From contig NZ_CP159833.1 in NCBI RefSeq assembly GCF_047730175.1, positions 992,001-1,056,000 of the forward strand: 64,000 nt of DNA, written 5' to 3'. Below the pieces are notes generated by a model that was not told the origin of the DNA, did no database searches, and saw nothing but the letters and a program-made list of their open reading frames with translations. Positions within the stretch are counted from its first letter, which is position 1, and the number at the start of each line of letters is the position of its first letter. Origin of the DNA: Marifrigoribacter sp047730175 (GTDB lineage Bacteria; Bacteroidota; Bacteroidia; Flavobacteriales; Flavobacteriaceae). Below are positions 34,753 to 43,546 of the stretch, one piece after another. A program made the translations under genes and the position numbers.

Positions 34753-37575
34753 TTATTTTACTTTCAATTCTGTTTTAGAATGCTTCTTACCTATTGAAAT
34801 GTCCATAACATGAACCCTTTTCGGAAGGTAATACTTCTCGTTTTCAGCTTTTTTAGCTTTCAATTCTTTATTATTTGAAAAAGTTAAGTGATAGGTATAT
34901 ACATTCACCCCTTTTTGAGCATCTACTTTTACTGACTCCAATTCCTCCCCTTCTTCCGTTTGAATCGAAATAGTTGCTTTACCTTCTATCGGACTATAAA
35001 AATGAACCTCAACTGAAGGCTGATACACTTCTCCCCAAGAGCTAAATTTTTTCCCCCAAGAGCCAGAATGAAGAACAGGTTCTATTTCAGAAATTAATAC
35101 TTCGTCCTTATTTCCTGAATTCATTTTTTGTAGCAATGAAATATTCGCTACATAAATAGATCGCCCATGTGTTCCAACCACTAAATCTTTAGCTTCTGGT
35201 TGTATTACTAAATCATGCGTAGCCACGTTCGTTAGTCCTGAAGAAAATGCCTCCCAAGAAACGCCTCTATTAAATGAAACATATACTCCATTGTCTGTTC
35301 CTAGATATAATATATTTTCATTTTCTGTATCTTCTTTAATAACATTCACAGAAGAAGTTGGCAGATTACTACTTATATTTTTCCATGTAGCTCCATAATC
35401 TTCACTAACAAATACATAAGGCGTAAAATCATCCCAACGATATCCGTTTAATGTCACAAACACTCGTTCCTTTTTAAAACTTGAAGCTTCTACTCTACTT
35501 ACCCACAAATCTTGTGGAAATGAATTAGAAATTCGTTGCCAATTTCCACCTCCATTTTTAGTTACTTGAACATAACCATCATCGCTACCTGCATACATCA
35601 ATCCGAATTGAAAAGTTGATTCACTAATTGTTGTTAAAGTTCCATACGATACATTTCCTGGCTTTCCACCTTTGGTGAGATCTTCTGAAATTGCATCCCA
35701 AGTAGTACCTTGATCCATACTTCGCATTAATTTATTAGCTCCTAAATACAAGATGTCCTGATTGTGGGAGCTTAATAAAATTGGTGTTTGCCAATTAAAT
35801 CGATATGGATTTTCACCCAATTCATGTTTAGGTTGAATATAAGTCTGTTCGTCTGTTTCGCGATTTAATCTATAATAATTTCCGAATTGATAACCTGTAT
35901 AAACTATATTACTATTTCTGTTATCTATTTGAATTTGCATTCCATCTCCGCCCATAATAAATTTATATGGGTATTCTCCATTTTGCAACCACCTTCTATT
36001 TTCCTTTGTATTATGTGGTCCTACCCAAACTCCATTATCTTGCAGACCTCCATATACATTATAAGGTTTTTCATTATCTACATTAATCGCATAAAATTGA
36101 CCTACTGCTAATGAATTGTTTTTAATCCAGTGTTTCCCATCATCGTAGGTAATATTAACTCCACCATCATTTCCATTGATAAGATGTCCCGGTTTTTTAG
36201 GATTAATCCAAAGGGCATGATGATCTGCGTGAACATTTCCTGCATTCATAGATTCAAACGTTTTACCGCCATCTTTCGATTTCAAAATTGGCACTCCATA
36301 AATATAAACTGCATCTTGATTGCTTGGATCTACGTGTATTTTTCCGAAGTAATATCCATACGAATAATATACATTATCCAAATATCCTTCATGTGTTTTC
36401 TTCCAGTTTTTTCCGCCATCTGTACTTTTAAATATTTCTGTTCCAACAACAGGAGTATCAAACAATAATGAATTTGCATCTTCTAAATATTTAGCAATAT
36501 CAATTGGTTTTGCTTCTTCTTTTTTAACCATTTCTTTTACTGAATCCACTGTATATTTCTTCGGAAATCCATTCGATTTCAAAAATGTTTTCAAAGAAGC
36601 ATCTTCTAAGGAAAGAAAATCTGCAACAGACATGCTTTTAAAATCATCTTTCTGAAGCCCACCTTTTGAAGATTCCTTTTCTTTATCTTTTTCTCTTCGG
36701 AATTGACTATCATGAATTGCATATACCACATCATCATTATAAATAGCGAGACCAATTCGACCTACCCCTTCGCCTGTTGGTAATCCAGAACCTTCACTTG
36801 AAACTTTTGCCCAAGTACTTCCCGCGTCAATACTTTTATAGATTCCACTTCCGTTTCCACTTCCTCTAAAATTCCATGCTTTTCGATCTTTATCCCATGA
36901 AGAGGCATACATCAAATTAAAATTACTTGGAGATACTTCCAGTTCAATAATCCCAGATTGATCATTTACAAATAAAGTTTGCGCCCAAGTTTGACCACCA
37001 TCTGTAGATTTATAAACCCCACGTTCTTCATTTTTTGAATATAAATGCCCAACAACACCCACCACTATTTCATTAGAGTTATTTGGATTAATCAATATAT
37101 TGCTAATATGGTGAGAGTCTGTTAAACCCATATTAACCCACGTTTTTCCTTCGTCAGTAGATTTTAATATTCCAATTCCTGCATAAGAAGATCGCGATGC
37201 ATTGACCTCTCCAGTACCAACCCATAGTGTATTAGTCTTCCAATCCATGGTCACGCATCCTACGTTTTGAGTAGGGCTCGAATCTAATACCGGCTCAAAA
37301 GAAGTTCCATTGTTCTTGGTATACCAAACACCTCCACTTGCATAGCCTACATAAAATTCGATAGGATTATCTGGATTCACAGAAAGTGAAGTTACACGAC
37401 CACTCATTACAGTGGGCCCAATATTTTTAAATGGAAGATTTTTAACGATTGAGTTTTCGATTAATCGTTGTTTTTGAGCTAGTCCTTCTTCAACTGAATT
37501 GGCAGCAGTAGATTTCTGCTGAGAAAAAAGTGGGATGCTAATAAAGCAAATTAAAAGAATTGCTAATTTATTCAT
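34753..37575 (-). CDS. Secreted sortilin/VPS10-like beta-propeller (BNR-repeat) protein
   Basis: 940 residues with signal peptide MNKLAILLICFISIPLFSQ. Many BNR/Asp-box repeats (S-x-D-x-G-x-T-W type: STDEGKTWVNMG, KSTDGGQTWAQT, KSIDAGSTWAKV, KSTDGGKNWKKT, RSMDQGTTWDAI, SEDYGATWKNIS) indicate a large beta-propeller of the sortilin/VPS10 or xyloglucanase-like class. A segment of about 295-365 rich in charged residues is inserted in the propeller. A short beta domain closes the protein, and no T9SS sorting domain is seen. Such proteins are abundant in marine Flavobacteriia and are often labelled glycosyl hydrolase, which the sequence does not prove. Confidence 0.85.
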   Translation of the reverse strand: MNKLAILLICFISIPLFSQQKSTAANSVEEGLAQKQRLIENSIVKNLPFKNIGPTVMSGRVTSLSVNPDNPIEFYVGYASGGVWYTKNNGTSFEPVLDSSPTQNVGCVTMDWKTNTLWVGTGEVNASRSSYAGIGILKSTDEGKTWVNMGLTDSHHISNILINPNNSNEIVVGVVGHLYSKNEERGVYKSTDGGQTWAQTLFVNDQSGIIELEVSPSNFNLMYASSWDKDRKAWNFRGSGNGSGIYKSIDAGSTWAKVSSEGSGLPTGEGVGRIGLAIYNDDVVYAIHDSQFRREKDKEKESSKGGLQKDDFKSMSVADFLSLEDASLKTFLKSNGFPKKYTVDSVKEMVKKEEAKPIDIAKYLEDANSLLFDTPVVGTEIFKSTDGGKNWKKTHEGYLDNVYYSYGYYFGKIHVDPSNQDAVYIYGVPILKSKDGGKTFESMNAGNVHADHHALWINPKKPGHLINGNDGGVNITYDDGKHWIKNNSLAVGQFYAINVDNEKPYNVYGGLQDNGVWVGPHNTKENRRWLQNGEYPYKFIMGGDGMQIQIDNRNSNIVYTGYQFGNYYRLNRETDEQTYIQPKHELGENPYRFNWQTPILLSSHNQDILYLGANKLMRSMDQGTTWDAISEDLTKGGKPGNVSYGTLTTISESTFQFGLMYAGSDDGYVQVTKNGGGNWQRISNSFPQDLWVSRVEASSFKKERVFVTLNGYRWDDFTPYVFVSEDYGATWKNISSNLPTSSVNVIKEDTENENILYLGTDNGVYVSFNRGVSWEAFSSGLTNVATHDLVIQPEAKDLVVGTHGRSIYVANISLLQKMNSGNKDEVLISEIEPVLHSGSWGKKFSSWGEVYQPSVEVHFYSPIEGKATISIQTEEGEELESVKVDAQKGVNVYTYHLTFSNNKELKAKKAENEKYYLPKRVHVMDISIGKKHSKTELKVK

Positions 37576-37695
37576 AGTTAGTTTTTTTGGTTGTTGAATT
37601 TACTGAAATGTACTTGTTTCACAAAATTTTATCAAAAGAATAACCCACTATTTTGTATTTCTTTTTACTTTCGAAAGATTATTACACTTTGTGAA

Positions 37696-38286
37696 ATGGA
37701 CCTTTCAACGCAAACTTTTAAAACATACTTATCTCAAATCATTAATGATCCCTCATTAGAACATCATATCGATGCGATTATTGAATGTTTTTCTGTCATA
37801 CATTTATCAAAGAATGACTTTTTAGTTGAGGAAGGAAATATTTGTAAATACTTCTGTTTTTTGGAAGAAGGTGTTTTACAACATTCATTAAATGTTCAAG
37901 GTGAAGAAAAGACCACTTATTTAGCGCTTCAAAATACAACGACCGCTGCCTTAAAAAGTTTTAAGCAGAAACTTCCTTCCAGAAAGAACATTAAAGCTAT
38001 TTGTGATTGTACCCTAAGAATTATTAATTTAGAACAGTTTAATTCTTTAATGAAAAACAATAAAGGTTTTAGAAGGTATTATCACAACCTAATTGAAAAT
38101 CAGATATTCCTTATAGACGATTATCGAATCAATTTATTAACACTAGCTCCAGAAGAAGGGTATAAAAACTTACTAGAAACTCACCCTAATTTATTTCAGC
38201 AAGTTCCCTTACATTATTTAGCTTCATTTTTAGGAATTTCCACTCGACATCTAAGTAGGATTCGAAAAAAGGTAAATGAACACTAG
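37696..38286 (+). CDS. Crp/Fnr family transcriptional regulator
   Basis: 196 residues from the ATG at 37696. The frame is open upstream to a TTG at 37591, but those extra 35 codons are low-quality and AT-driven. An N-terminal cyclic-nucleotide-binding fold (about 18-125; VIHLSKNDFLVEEGNICKYF, FLEEGVLQHSL) is followed by a short C-terminal helix-turn-helix (PLHYLASFLGISTRHLSRIR). It lacks the glycine and arginine phosphate-binding cassette of cAMP-binding CRP, so the ligand is unknown. The gene is divergent from the VPS10-like gene. Confidence 0.88.
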   Translation: MDLSTQTFKTYLSQIINDPSLEHHIDAIIECFSVIHLSKNDFLVEEGNICKYFCFLEEGVLQHSLNVQGEEKTTYLALQNTTTAALKSFKQKLPSRKNIKAICDCTLRIINLEQFNSLMKNNKGFRRYYHNLIENQIFLIDDYRINLLTLAPEEGYKNLLETHPNLFQQVPLHYLASFLGISTRHLSRIRKKVNEH

Positions 38287-38406
38287 GTGAGGCTACAATG
38301 TATTAAGGAAGGAGTTTTTTATTATAATCTAAGCTTCGAAATAAAATAATCTCGATTATCGAGTAAATTAAGGACATTTGGCTTTTTTTTTCAGTAAATC
38401 TTTAAT

Positions 38407-38414
38407 TAATTTTG
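38407..38414 (+). promoter_or_regulatory. Predicted -7 promoter element of the Xaa-Pro aminopeptidase gene
   Basis: TAATTTTG matches TAnnTTTG, 29 nt before the ATG at 38444; the nearest TTTG upstream (38377-38380) is at a longer than usual spacing of 26 nt. Confidence 0.4.
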
Positions 38415-38443
38415 AAGTAAATAATCCTTTAAAATAAATTCTC

Positions 38444-39736
38444 ATGAAATATCATCAAATAGATTCTGCACTTTATATTAAAAACCGTGCAAATTTTATG
38501 GCTAAAATGAAGCCTAATAGTCTTGCGGTCTTTAATAGTAATGATATCTATCCAATTAGTGCAGATAGCACCATGCCTTTTCAGCAACATCGAGATATTT
38601 TATATTTAAGTGGTGTAGATCAGGAGGAAAGTATATTAGTAATGTTTCCAGATGCACCTCATGAAAAGCATCGTGAAGTATTATTCTTAAAAGAAACCAA
38701 TGACCATATAGCTGTTTGGGAAGGCGAAAAACTTACCAAAGATCGTGCGCTAGAAGTAAGCGGAATTAAAACCGTGTATTGGCTTCAAGAAATGGAAAAA
38801 GTAATGACTGAGTTAATGGCACAATGTGACACCGTTCATATTAACACTAACGAACATTACAGAGCTTCTATTGAAACTGAAACTAGAGAATCGCGTTATA
38901 CAAAGTGGTTATTAAATAAATATCCTGCGCATAGTGTAGCTAAAAGCAATCCAATTTTACAAAGACTTCGTTCTGTAAAAGATCCAATCGAATTAGATTT
39001 ATTACAAAAAGCTTGTGATATCACCGAAAAAGGAATGCGTCGCGTTTTAGGTTTTGTTCAACCAGGCGTAACCGAATACGAAATTGAGGCAGAATTTATG
39101 CATGAATTTTTACGCAATCGATCTAAAGGGTTTGCTTATACTCCAATTGTAGCGAGTGGTAATAATGCCAATGTACTTCATTATATTGAAAACAATCAAC
39201 CTTGTAATGATGGTGATTTAATCCTTCTAGATGTAGGTGCTGAATATGCAAATTACAGCAGTGATATGACGCGTACTATTCCAGTAAATGGAAAATTCAC
39301 CAAACGTCAACGTGCTGTTTATGATGCTGTAAATCGTGTAAAAAATGATGCTACAAAATTATTAGTGCCGGGGACAGATTGGGCAGACTACCATATTGAA
39401 GTAGGTAAACTAATGACTTCTGAATTATTAGGTTTAGGTTTAATCGACAAAGACGATGTTCAAAATGAAGATCCAAACTGGCCAGCTTATAAAAAATATT
39501 TCATGCACGGGACTTCTCATCATATGGGATTAGACACCCATGATTATGGATTACTTTGGGAACCGATGAAAGCCAATATGGTTTTTACTGTTGAACCTGG
39601 AATTTATATTCCTGAAGAAGGATTTGGAATTCGGTTAGAAGATGATGTTGTAGTTCAAGAACATGGCGAACCATTTAACCTGATGCGAAACATTCCTATT
39701 GAAGCGGAAGAGATTGAAGATCTAATGAATTCTTAA
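38444..39736 (+). CDS. pepP: Xaa-Pro aminopeptidase (aminopeptidase P, M24B)
   Basis: 430 residues. An N-terminal creatinase-like domain (about 1-165) precedes the pita-bread metallopeptidase domain. The di-metal ligands are Asp263 and Asp274 (LLDVGAEYANYSSDMTRT), the histidine of GTSHHMGLDTHD, and the glutamates of FTVEPGIY and IRLEDDVVV. It removes N-terminal residues that precede proline, in the cytoplasm, as part of peptide turnover. The gene stands alone, followed by a hairpin shared with the start of the brnQ 3' region. Confidence 0.95.
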   Translation: MKYHQIDSALYIKNRANFMAKMKPNSLAVFNSNDIYPISADSTMPFQQHRDILYLSGVDQEESILVMFPDAPHEKHREVLFLKETNDHIAVWEGEKLTKDRALEVSGIKTVYWLQEMEKVMTELMAQCDTVHINTNEHYRASIETETRESRYTKWLLNKYPAHSVAKSNPILQRLRSVKDPIELDLLQKACDITEKGMRRVLGFVQPGVTEYEIEAEFMHEFLRNRSKGFAYTPIVASGNNANVLHYIENNQPCNDGDLILLDVGAEYANYSSDMTRTIPVNGKFTKRQRAVYDAVNRVKNDATKLLVPGTDWADYHIEVGKLMTSELLGLGLIDKDDVQNEDPNWPAYKKYFMHGTSHHMGLDTHDYGLLWEPMKANMVFTVEPGIYIPEEGFGIRLEDDVVVQEHGEPFNLMRNIPIEAEEIEDLMNS

Positions 39737-39754
39737 ATTCATCTATATAATTAT

Positions 39755-39793
39755 AACCGATATAGCATTATGTTAATTCTGTATCGGTTTTTT
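39755..39793 (+). terminator. Terminator of pepP
   Basis: Arms AACCGATA and TATCGGTT separated by 19 nt, then a T-run. The convergent brnQ stop codon lies inside the loop. Confidence 0.6.
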
Positions 39794-41057
39794 TATTTCT
39801 GAAATTCAACACATTCAGAAGAACAAAAACAATAAATGCTGGTAAAACCCAACCCATACTATATTCTGAAAATGGAATCATTTCTTTTATTGGAGTAATT
39901 TTTTCTTCAGAAATTATAAATTTTAAAAAGTCAGGAATACTAAAGATAAAGGTTGCTAACACTACGCCTCTAAACACTAATTTTGAAGCCCATTTTTCTG
40001 GGACAACATTCAAAATAATAAGTACAATAGTTATTGGATAGATGAACATTAATGCTGGCAAAGCAACTACTATAATATAATGTACATCAAATTGCCCCAT
40101 TAGTACACCTAATACACACCCTACTATTCCTGTAATTATATAGGCCCTTTGAGAATTTCCCATTAAACCTTTTACAAAATCTGCTGTTCCAGTTACAATT
40201 CCTACGGCTGTAGTAAAACAAGCTAATGCCACTAAAACAGATAAAAATGCATTCCCTATATTTCCTAATGTTTGAAGACTTAAAGTACTTAATAATTCGG
40301 GGCGATTTTCAATAATCAATTCACCGCTATTATGGGCTCCTAATGCAATTAATCCTCCATAAATAATAAACAACCCAAGTCCTGCAATCAAACCTGATTT
40401 TGCAATCATTTTTTTCTTTTCTTCATAATTAAATTTTCCCTGAAGAGAAAGTGAGATTACAATAACACCACCTACTACAACGCCACCAATGGCATCGAAT
40501 GTTTGATACCCCTCTAAAATTCCTTCTACAAACGAGTTGTTAAAAATTGAATTTCGAAAAGATTCCACTTCGGTAAATAATCCTAGACAAATAATTATTA
40601 AAAGTATGAGTACTATTAAAGGAGTTAAAAACTTCCCTATAATACTAAGCACTTTCGTTCGGTTCAAAACAAAAATCAACACAAGGGCAAAATATATACT
40701 ACTTAAGCCGAGTGATGAAATCTCGAAAAAGGGCTCAACTGCCATTTCATAAGTAACAGATGCCGTCCTTGGAGATGGCAATGTAATTGAAATGATGTAT
40801 ATTAATATTGAATAAATAATAGCAAATTTTGGAGAAACTTTATTGGCAAAATCAAGCATTGTTCCTTGTAATTTTGCATGACCATAAATTGCTAAAATTG
40901 GTATAATTACCGCAGAAATTGTAAATCCAATTAATACCCAAATCCACCCATCACCAGCATTGTATCCTAAAAAGGGAGGAAGAATTAAATTTCCTGCACC
41001 AAAGAATAAAGAAAATAATGCAAAAGCAATGATAATGGTTTGTTTGGTAGGATTCAT
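39768..41057 (-). CDS. brnQ: Branched-chain amino acid transporter, LIV-II (BrnQ) family
   Basis: 429 residues from the ATG at 41057. The frame is open to 41096, but that region holds the promoter and the start of the divergent gene. About twelve membrane segments are visible, starting with FALFSLFFGAGNLILPPFLG, which carries the unwound GAGN motif of this family. It imports leucine, isoleucine and valine with a cation (Na+ or H+) across the inner membrane. The gene is divergent from an alpha/beta hydrolase gene with only 29 nt between the two ATG codons. Confidence 0.95.
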   Translation of the reverse strand: MNPTKQTIIIAFALFSLFFGAGNLILPPFLGYNAGDGWIWVLIGFTISAVIIPILAIYGHAKLQGTMLDFANKVSPKFAIIYSILIYIISITLPSPRTASVTYEMAVEPFFEISSLGLSSIYFALVLIFVLNRTKVLSIIGKFLTPLIVLILLIIICLGLFTEVESFRNSIFNNSFVEGILEGYQTFDAIGGVVVGGVIVISLSLQGKFNYEEKKKMIAKSGLIAGLGLFIIYGGLIALGAHNSGELIIENRPELLSTLSLQTLGNIGNAFLSVLVALACFTTAVGIVTGTADFVKGLMGNSQRAYIITGIVGCVLGVLMGQFDVHYIIVVALPALMFIYPITIVLIILNVVPEKWASKLVFRGVVLATFIFSIPDFLKFIISEEKITPIKEMIPFSEYSMGWVLPAFIVFVLLNVLNFRNKKTDTELT

Positions 41058-41062
41058 TCTAT

Positions 41063-41081
41063 GATATTTGCATCGAATATA
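41063..41081. promoter_or_regulatory. Interlocked divergent promoters of brnQ and the alpha/beta hydrolase gene
   Basis: Plus strand: GATATTTG (41063-41070), one base off TAnnTTTG, 16 nt before the ATG at 41087. Minus strand: TATATTCG (41081-41074), also one base off, 16 nt before the brnQ ATG at 41057. The two -7 elements lie 3 nt apart, so polymerase on one should block the other. Confidence 0.45.
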
Positions 41082-41086
41082 GAAAA

Positions 41087-41863
41087 ATGATTGCATACTT
41101 TAATACCTCAAAGATTTATTATGAAGTGTACGGCAAGGGAAAACCTCTTGTTTTACTCCATGGTTTTCTTGAAAGTTCAAATATGTGGGATACCATTCTA
41201 CCACTATTAACACAAAAAAACAAAGTAATCTGTATTGATCTGCCAGGTCATGGTAAAAGTGATTTCATTGCTGAAATACATACAATGGAACTAATGGCTG
41301 AGGTGATTCATTTTGTATTAGAATCTTTAAAAGTAAAAGACGCAAGATTTATTGGTCATTCTTTGGGTGGTTATGTTTCTTTAGCTTTTGCTGAAATATT
41401 TCCTGAAAAAATAAACACCCTTGTCTTATTAAATTCTACCACTGAAAGTGATTCAGAAGAAAGAAAAAAGAATAGAGACCGAGCGATCCGATTAATTAAA
41501 AAAGATGCGAGATTATTTATTACGCTAGCCATTCATAATCTTTTTAATGAAAAAACAAAGCAGCTACATACGCAAGAAATAAAACAATTAAAAGAAGCAG
41601 CTTTTCTGTTTCCCCTTGAGGGAATTATTGCAACTATTAAAGGAATGAGAGATCGTAAAGATCGAACAGAAATCATGAAAAACTTTAATGGATTAAAACA
41701 TTTAATTTGCGGAGATGAAGACACTATGATTCCAAAAAATGTTTCAAACCGTGTTTCAAAAAAGACTAATTCTGAAATTCATTTTGTAGATAGTGGTCAT
41801 ATGACTGTTAATGAAAATGCAGGAGAAATGATTAAAATATTGCATTTCATCGATTTTTTGTAG
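41087..41863 (+). CDS. Alpha/beta hydrolase
   Basis: 258 residues with all hydrolase-fold marks: oxyanion loop LVLLHGFLESS, nucleophile Ser92 in FIGHSLGGYVSL, an acid after CGDEDTM, and the catalytic histidine in VDSGHMTVNE. The cap region (about 115-190) is helical. No signal peptide is present. It resembles the BioH/YbfF-like esterase group, but the substrate cannot be told from sequence. Its start lies 29 nt from the divergent brnQ start. Confidence 0.9.
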   Translation: MIAYFNTSKIYYEVYGKGKPLVLLHGFLESSNMWDTILPLLTQKNKVICIDLPGHGKSDFIAEIHTMELMAEVIHFVLESLKVKDARFIGHSLGGYVSLAFAEIFPEKINTLVLLNSTTESDSEERKKNRDRAIRLIKKDARLFITLAIHNLFNEKTKQLHTQEIKQLKEAAFLFPLEGIIATIKGMRDRKDRTEIMKNFNGLKHLICGDEDTMIPKNVSNRVSKKTNSEIHFVDSGHMTVNENAGEMIKILHFIDFL

Positions 41864-41930
41864 CTTTTTGTCGATTATATAAAAAATATTTTTATATTTA
41901 TTCCAAGAATAACCCCCCAAATTGTTCATT

Positions 41931-42173
41931 ATGCAAAGTTCTACTTTTTCGCTTTCCAGTATTATATGTGTTACTGTAAGGCATCAATACAACATTACCA
42001 ATAAAATTACCAATCATATAAACGAATATAAATGCAATAAGTGTGGGAAGGAAGTAACTGAAGATATTTTGGGGAATATCGAAGAATTAACTTCTCGCCA
42101 AAGAAAAATCAATGAAAGTGTTGCTTTATTTTTTCAGAAGAAAAATGAGAAAAAAATATACCAACAATTATGA
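41931..42173 (+). CDS. Small zinc-ribbon protein, first of a pair
   Basis: 80 residues from the ATG at 41931; a TTG nine bases earlier is a weaker start. One CxxC knuckle (YKCNKCGKEVTED) sits after ICVTVRHQYN, which in its neighbour reads LLCKIKGHEL, so the first cysteine and the histidine may complete a metal site. The C-terminal tail is basic and helical. It overlaps the next gene by 4 nt (ATGA). The pattern is like the small DUF1660-type proteins. The function is unknown. Confidence 0.6.
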   Translation: MQSSTFSLSSIICVTVRHQYNITNKITNHINEYKCNKCGKEVTEDILGNIEELTSRQRKINESVALFFQKKNEKKIYQQL

Positions 42174-42367
42174 AAATACTCCTTTGTAAAATTAAAGGTC
42201 ATGAGTTAATTGGCCTTAACAATGAATCATTAATGCTAGAAGAATTTGAATGCAAAAATTGTAGTCAAAAATTCACTACTGATGGATATGGTAAGGTTGT
42301 AAAGCTTACGCCTTATTGGGTGAAAAATAATTTAGTTTTTAAAAATAATAAGAATTACAATTACTAA
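42170..42367 (+). CDS. Small zinc-ribbon protein, second of a pair
   Basis: 65 residues. Same layout as its neighbour: CKIKGHEL at the N-terminus, then FECKNCSQKFTTDGYGKVVKLT, giving Cys-x-x-x-x-His and CxxC ligands for one zinc ion. It overlaps the preceding gene by 4 nt, implying translational coupling. It ends 3 nt before the convergent thiL stop. Possibly a regulator or a small metal-binding adaptor; no homologous function is known to me. Confidence 0.6.
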   Translation: MKILLCKIKGHELIGLNNESLMLEEFECKNCSQKFTTDGYGKVVKLTPYWVKNNLVFKNNKNYNY

Positions 42368-42370
42368 AAT

Positions 42371-43420
42371 CTATTCTTCATTTAAAGAGTTCCATCCTCT
42401 TGCTATTAAAGGTATTTTCGTATTAGCTCTTGTTATTAAATGCATTCCTTCACTCTCTTGAGTCATGTGACCAATAATAGAAAAATTAGGATTTGCTTTA
42501 ATTTTTGGAAAATCTTCTTGTTTTACAGTAAATAAAAGTTCGTAATCTTCTCCTCCACTTAAAGCGATGGTGGTACTATCCATATTAAATTCTTCACACG
42601 TAGCAACGACTTGAGGGTCTAATGGTATTTTGTCTTCAAAGAGATTACAACCTACTTTTGAATTTTTACAAAGGTGAATTATTTCAGAAGACAAACCATC
42701 ACTTATATCAATCATAGAAGTAGGTTGAACTTCTAAATCTGAAAGTAATTTCGATACATCTTTTCTAGCTTCTGGTTTTAATTGTCTTTCAATTAAATAC
42801 GTGTAAGCATCTAAATCGGGTTGAGAATTTGGGTTTACCTGAAACACCTTTTTCTCTCTTTCTAAAACTTGTAAGCCTAAATAAGCAGCTCCTATATCTC
42901 CAGTAACAACCAGCAAATCATTGTCATTGGCTCCTTCTCTATACACTATAGTGTCTTTTTTCGCCCTTCCAATAGCAGTAATACTAATAATTAAACCCGA
43001 GGTAGTTGATGTTGTATCACCACCTACCACATCTACATTATAATAATTTGCTGCTGCAGAAATACCTTCATATAACTCTTCCAATGCTTCAACTGGAAAT
43101 CTATTTGAAACTGCAATAGAAACAGTAATTTGTGTTGCTTCGGCATTCATGGCGTAAACATCAGATAAATTAACCACCACGGCTTTATACCCAAGATGTT
43201 TTAAGGGCATATAACTTAAATCAAAATGCACCCCTTCTACTAACAGGTCTGTAGTTACCACTAATTGTTTTTCTTCACTTTCAAGAACAGCAGCATCATC
43301 TCCAATTCCTTTTACTGAACTCTTTTGCTTTAAAGTAAAATTTTTAGTTAAATGTTCAATTAAACCAAACTCCCCTAATTCAGAGATATTCGTTTTAGAA
43401 TTATTTTTATTTTCAAGCAT
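42371..43420 (-). CDS. thiL: Thiamine-monophosphate kinase
   Basis: 349 residues of the AIRS/PurM-like ATPase fold. Motifs are GIGDDAAVLE near residue 41, TTDLLVEGVHFDLSY, VVGGDTTSTTSG, VTGDIGAAYLGL, MIDISDGLSSEI and LSGGEDYELLFTV. It phosphorylates thiamine monophosphate to the active cofactor thiamine diphosphate in the cytoplasm. No other thi gene or TPP riboswitch is nearby. A TATTTTTG element at 43447-43454 lies 26 nt upstream of the ATG. Confidence 0.96.
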   Translation of the reverse strand: MLENKNNSKTNISELGEFGLIEHLTKNFTLKQKSSVKGIGDDAAVLESEEKQLVVTTDLLVEGVHFDLSYMPLKHLGYKAVVVNLSDVYAMNAEATQITVSIAVSNRFPVEALEELYEGISAAANYYNVDVVGGDTTSTTSGLIISITAIGRAKKDTIVYREGANDNDLLVVTGDIGAAYLGLQVLEREKKVFQVNPNSQPDLDAYTYLIERQLKPEARKDVSKLLSDLEVQPTSMIDISDGLSSEIIHLCKNSKVGCNLFEDKIPLDPQVVATCEEFNMDSTTIALSGGEDYELLFTVKQEDFPKIKANPNFSIIGHMTQESEGMHLITRANTKIPLIARGWNSLNEE

Positions 43421-43446
43421 GAATAAATACCGTTTTAAATTCTTTG

Positions 43447-43454
43447 CAAAAATA
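43447..43454 (-). promoter_or_regulatory. Predicted -7 promoter element of thiL
   Basis: TATTTTTG on the reverse strand, perfect TAnnTTTG, 26 nt before the thiL ATG; no clear -33 element. Confidence 0.45.
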
Positions 43455-43546
43455 TAGGGAAACTATTAACTATCTAGCATTTAAAGGACTTTTATTTAAA
43501 TATTTCATACCTTTCAAAAAAAATTGCATCATTAACACATTTTATT

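Noticed and set aside
36130..36468. Open frame on the plus strand inside the VPS10-like gene
   Set aside because: Antisense shadow, rich in Ile and Ser, no family features.
37591..37695. N-terminal extension of the Crp-family regulator from a TTG
   Set aside because: Low-complexity and not typical of the family; the ATG at 37696 gives the normal domain start.
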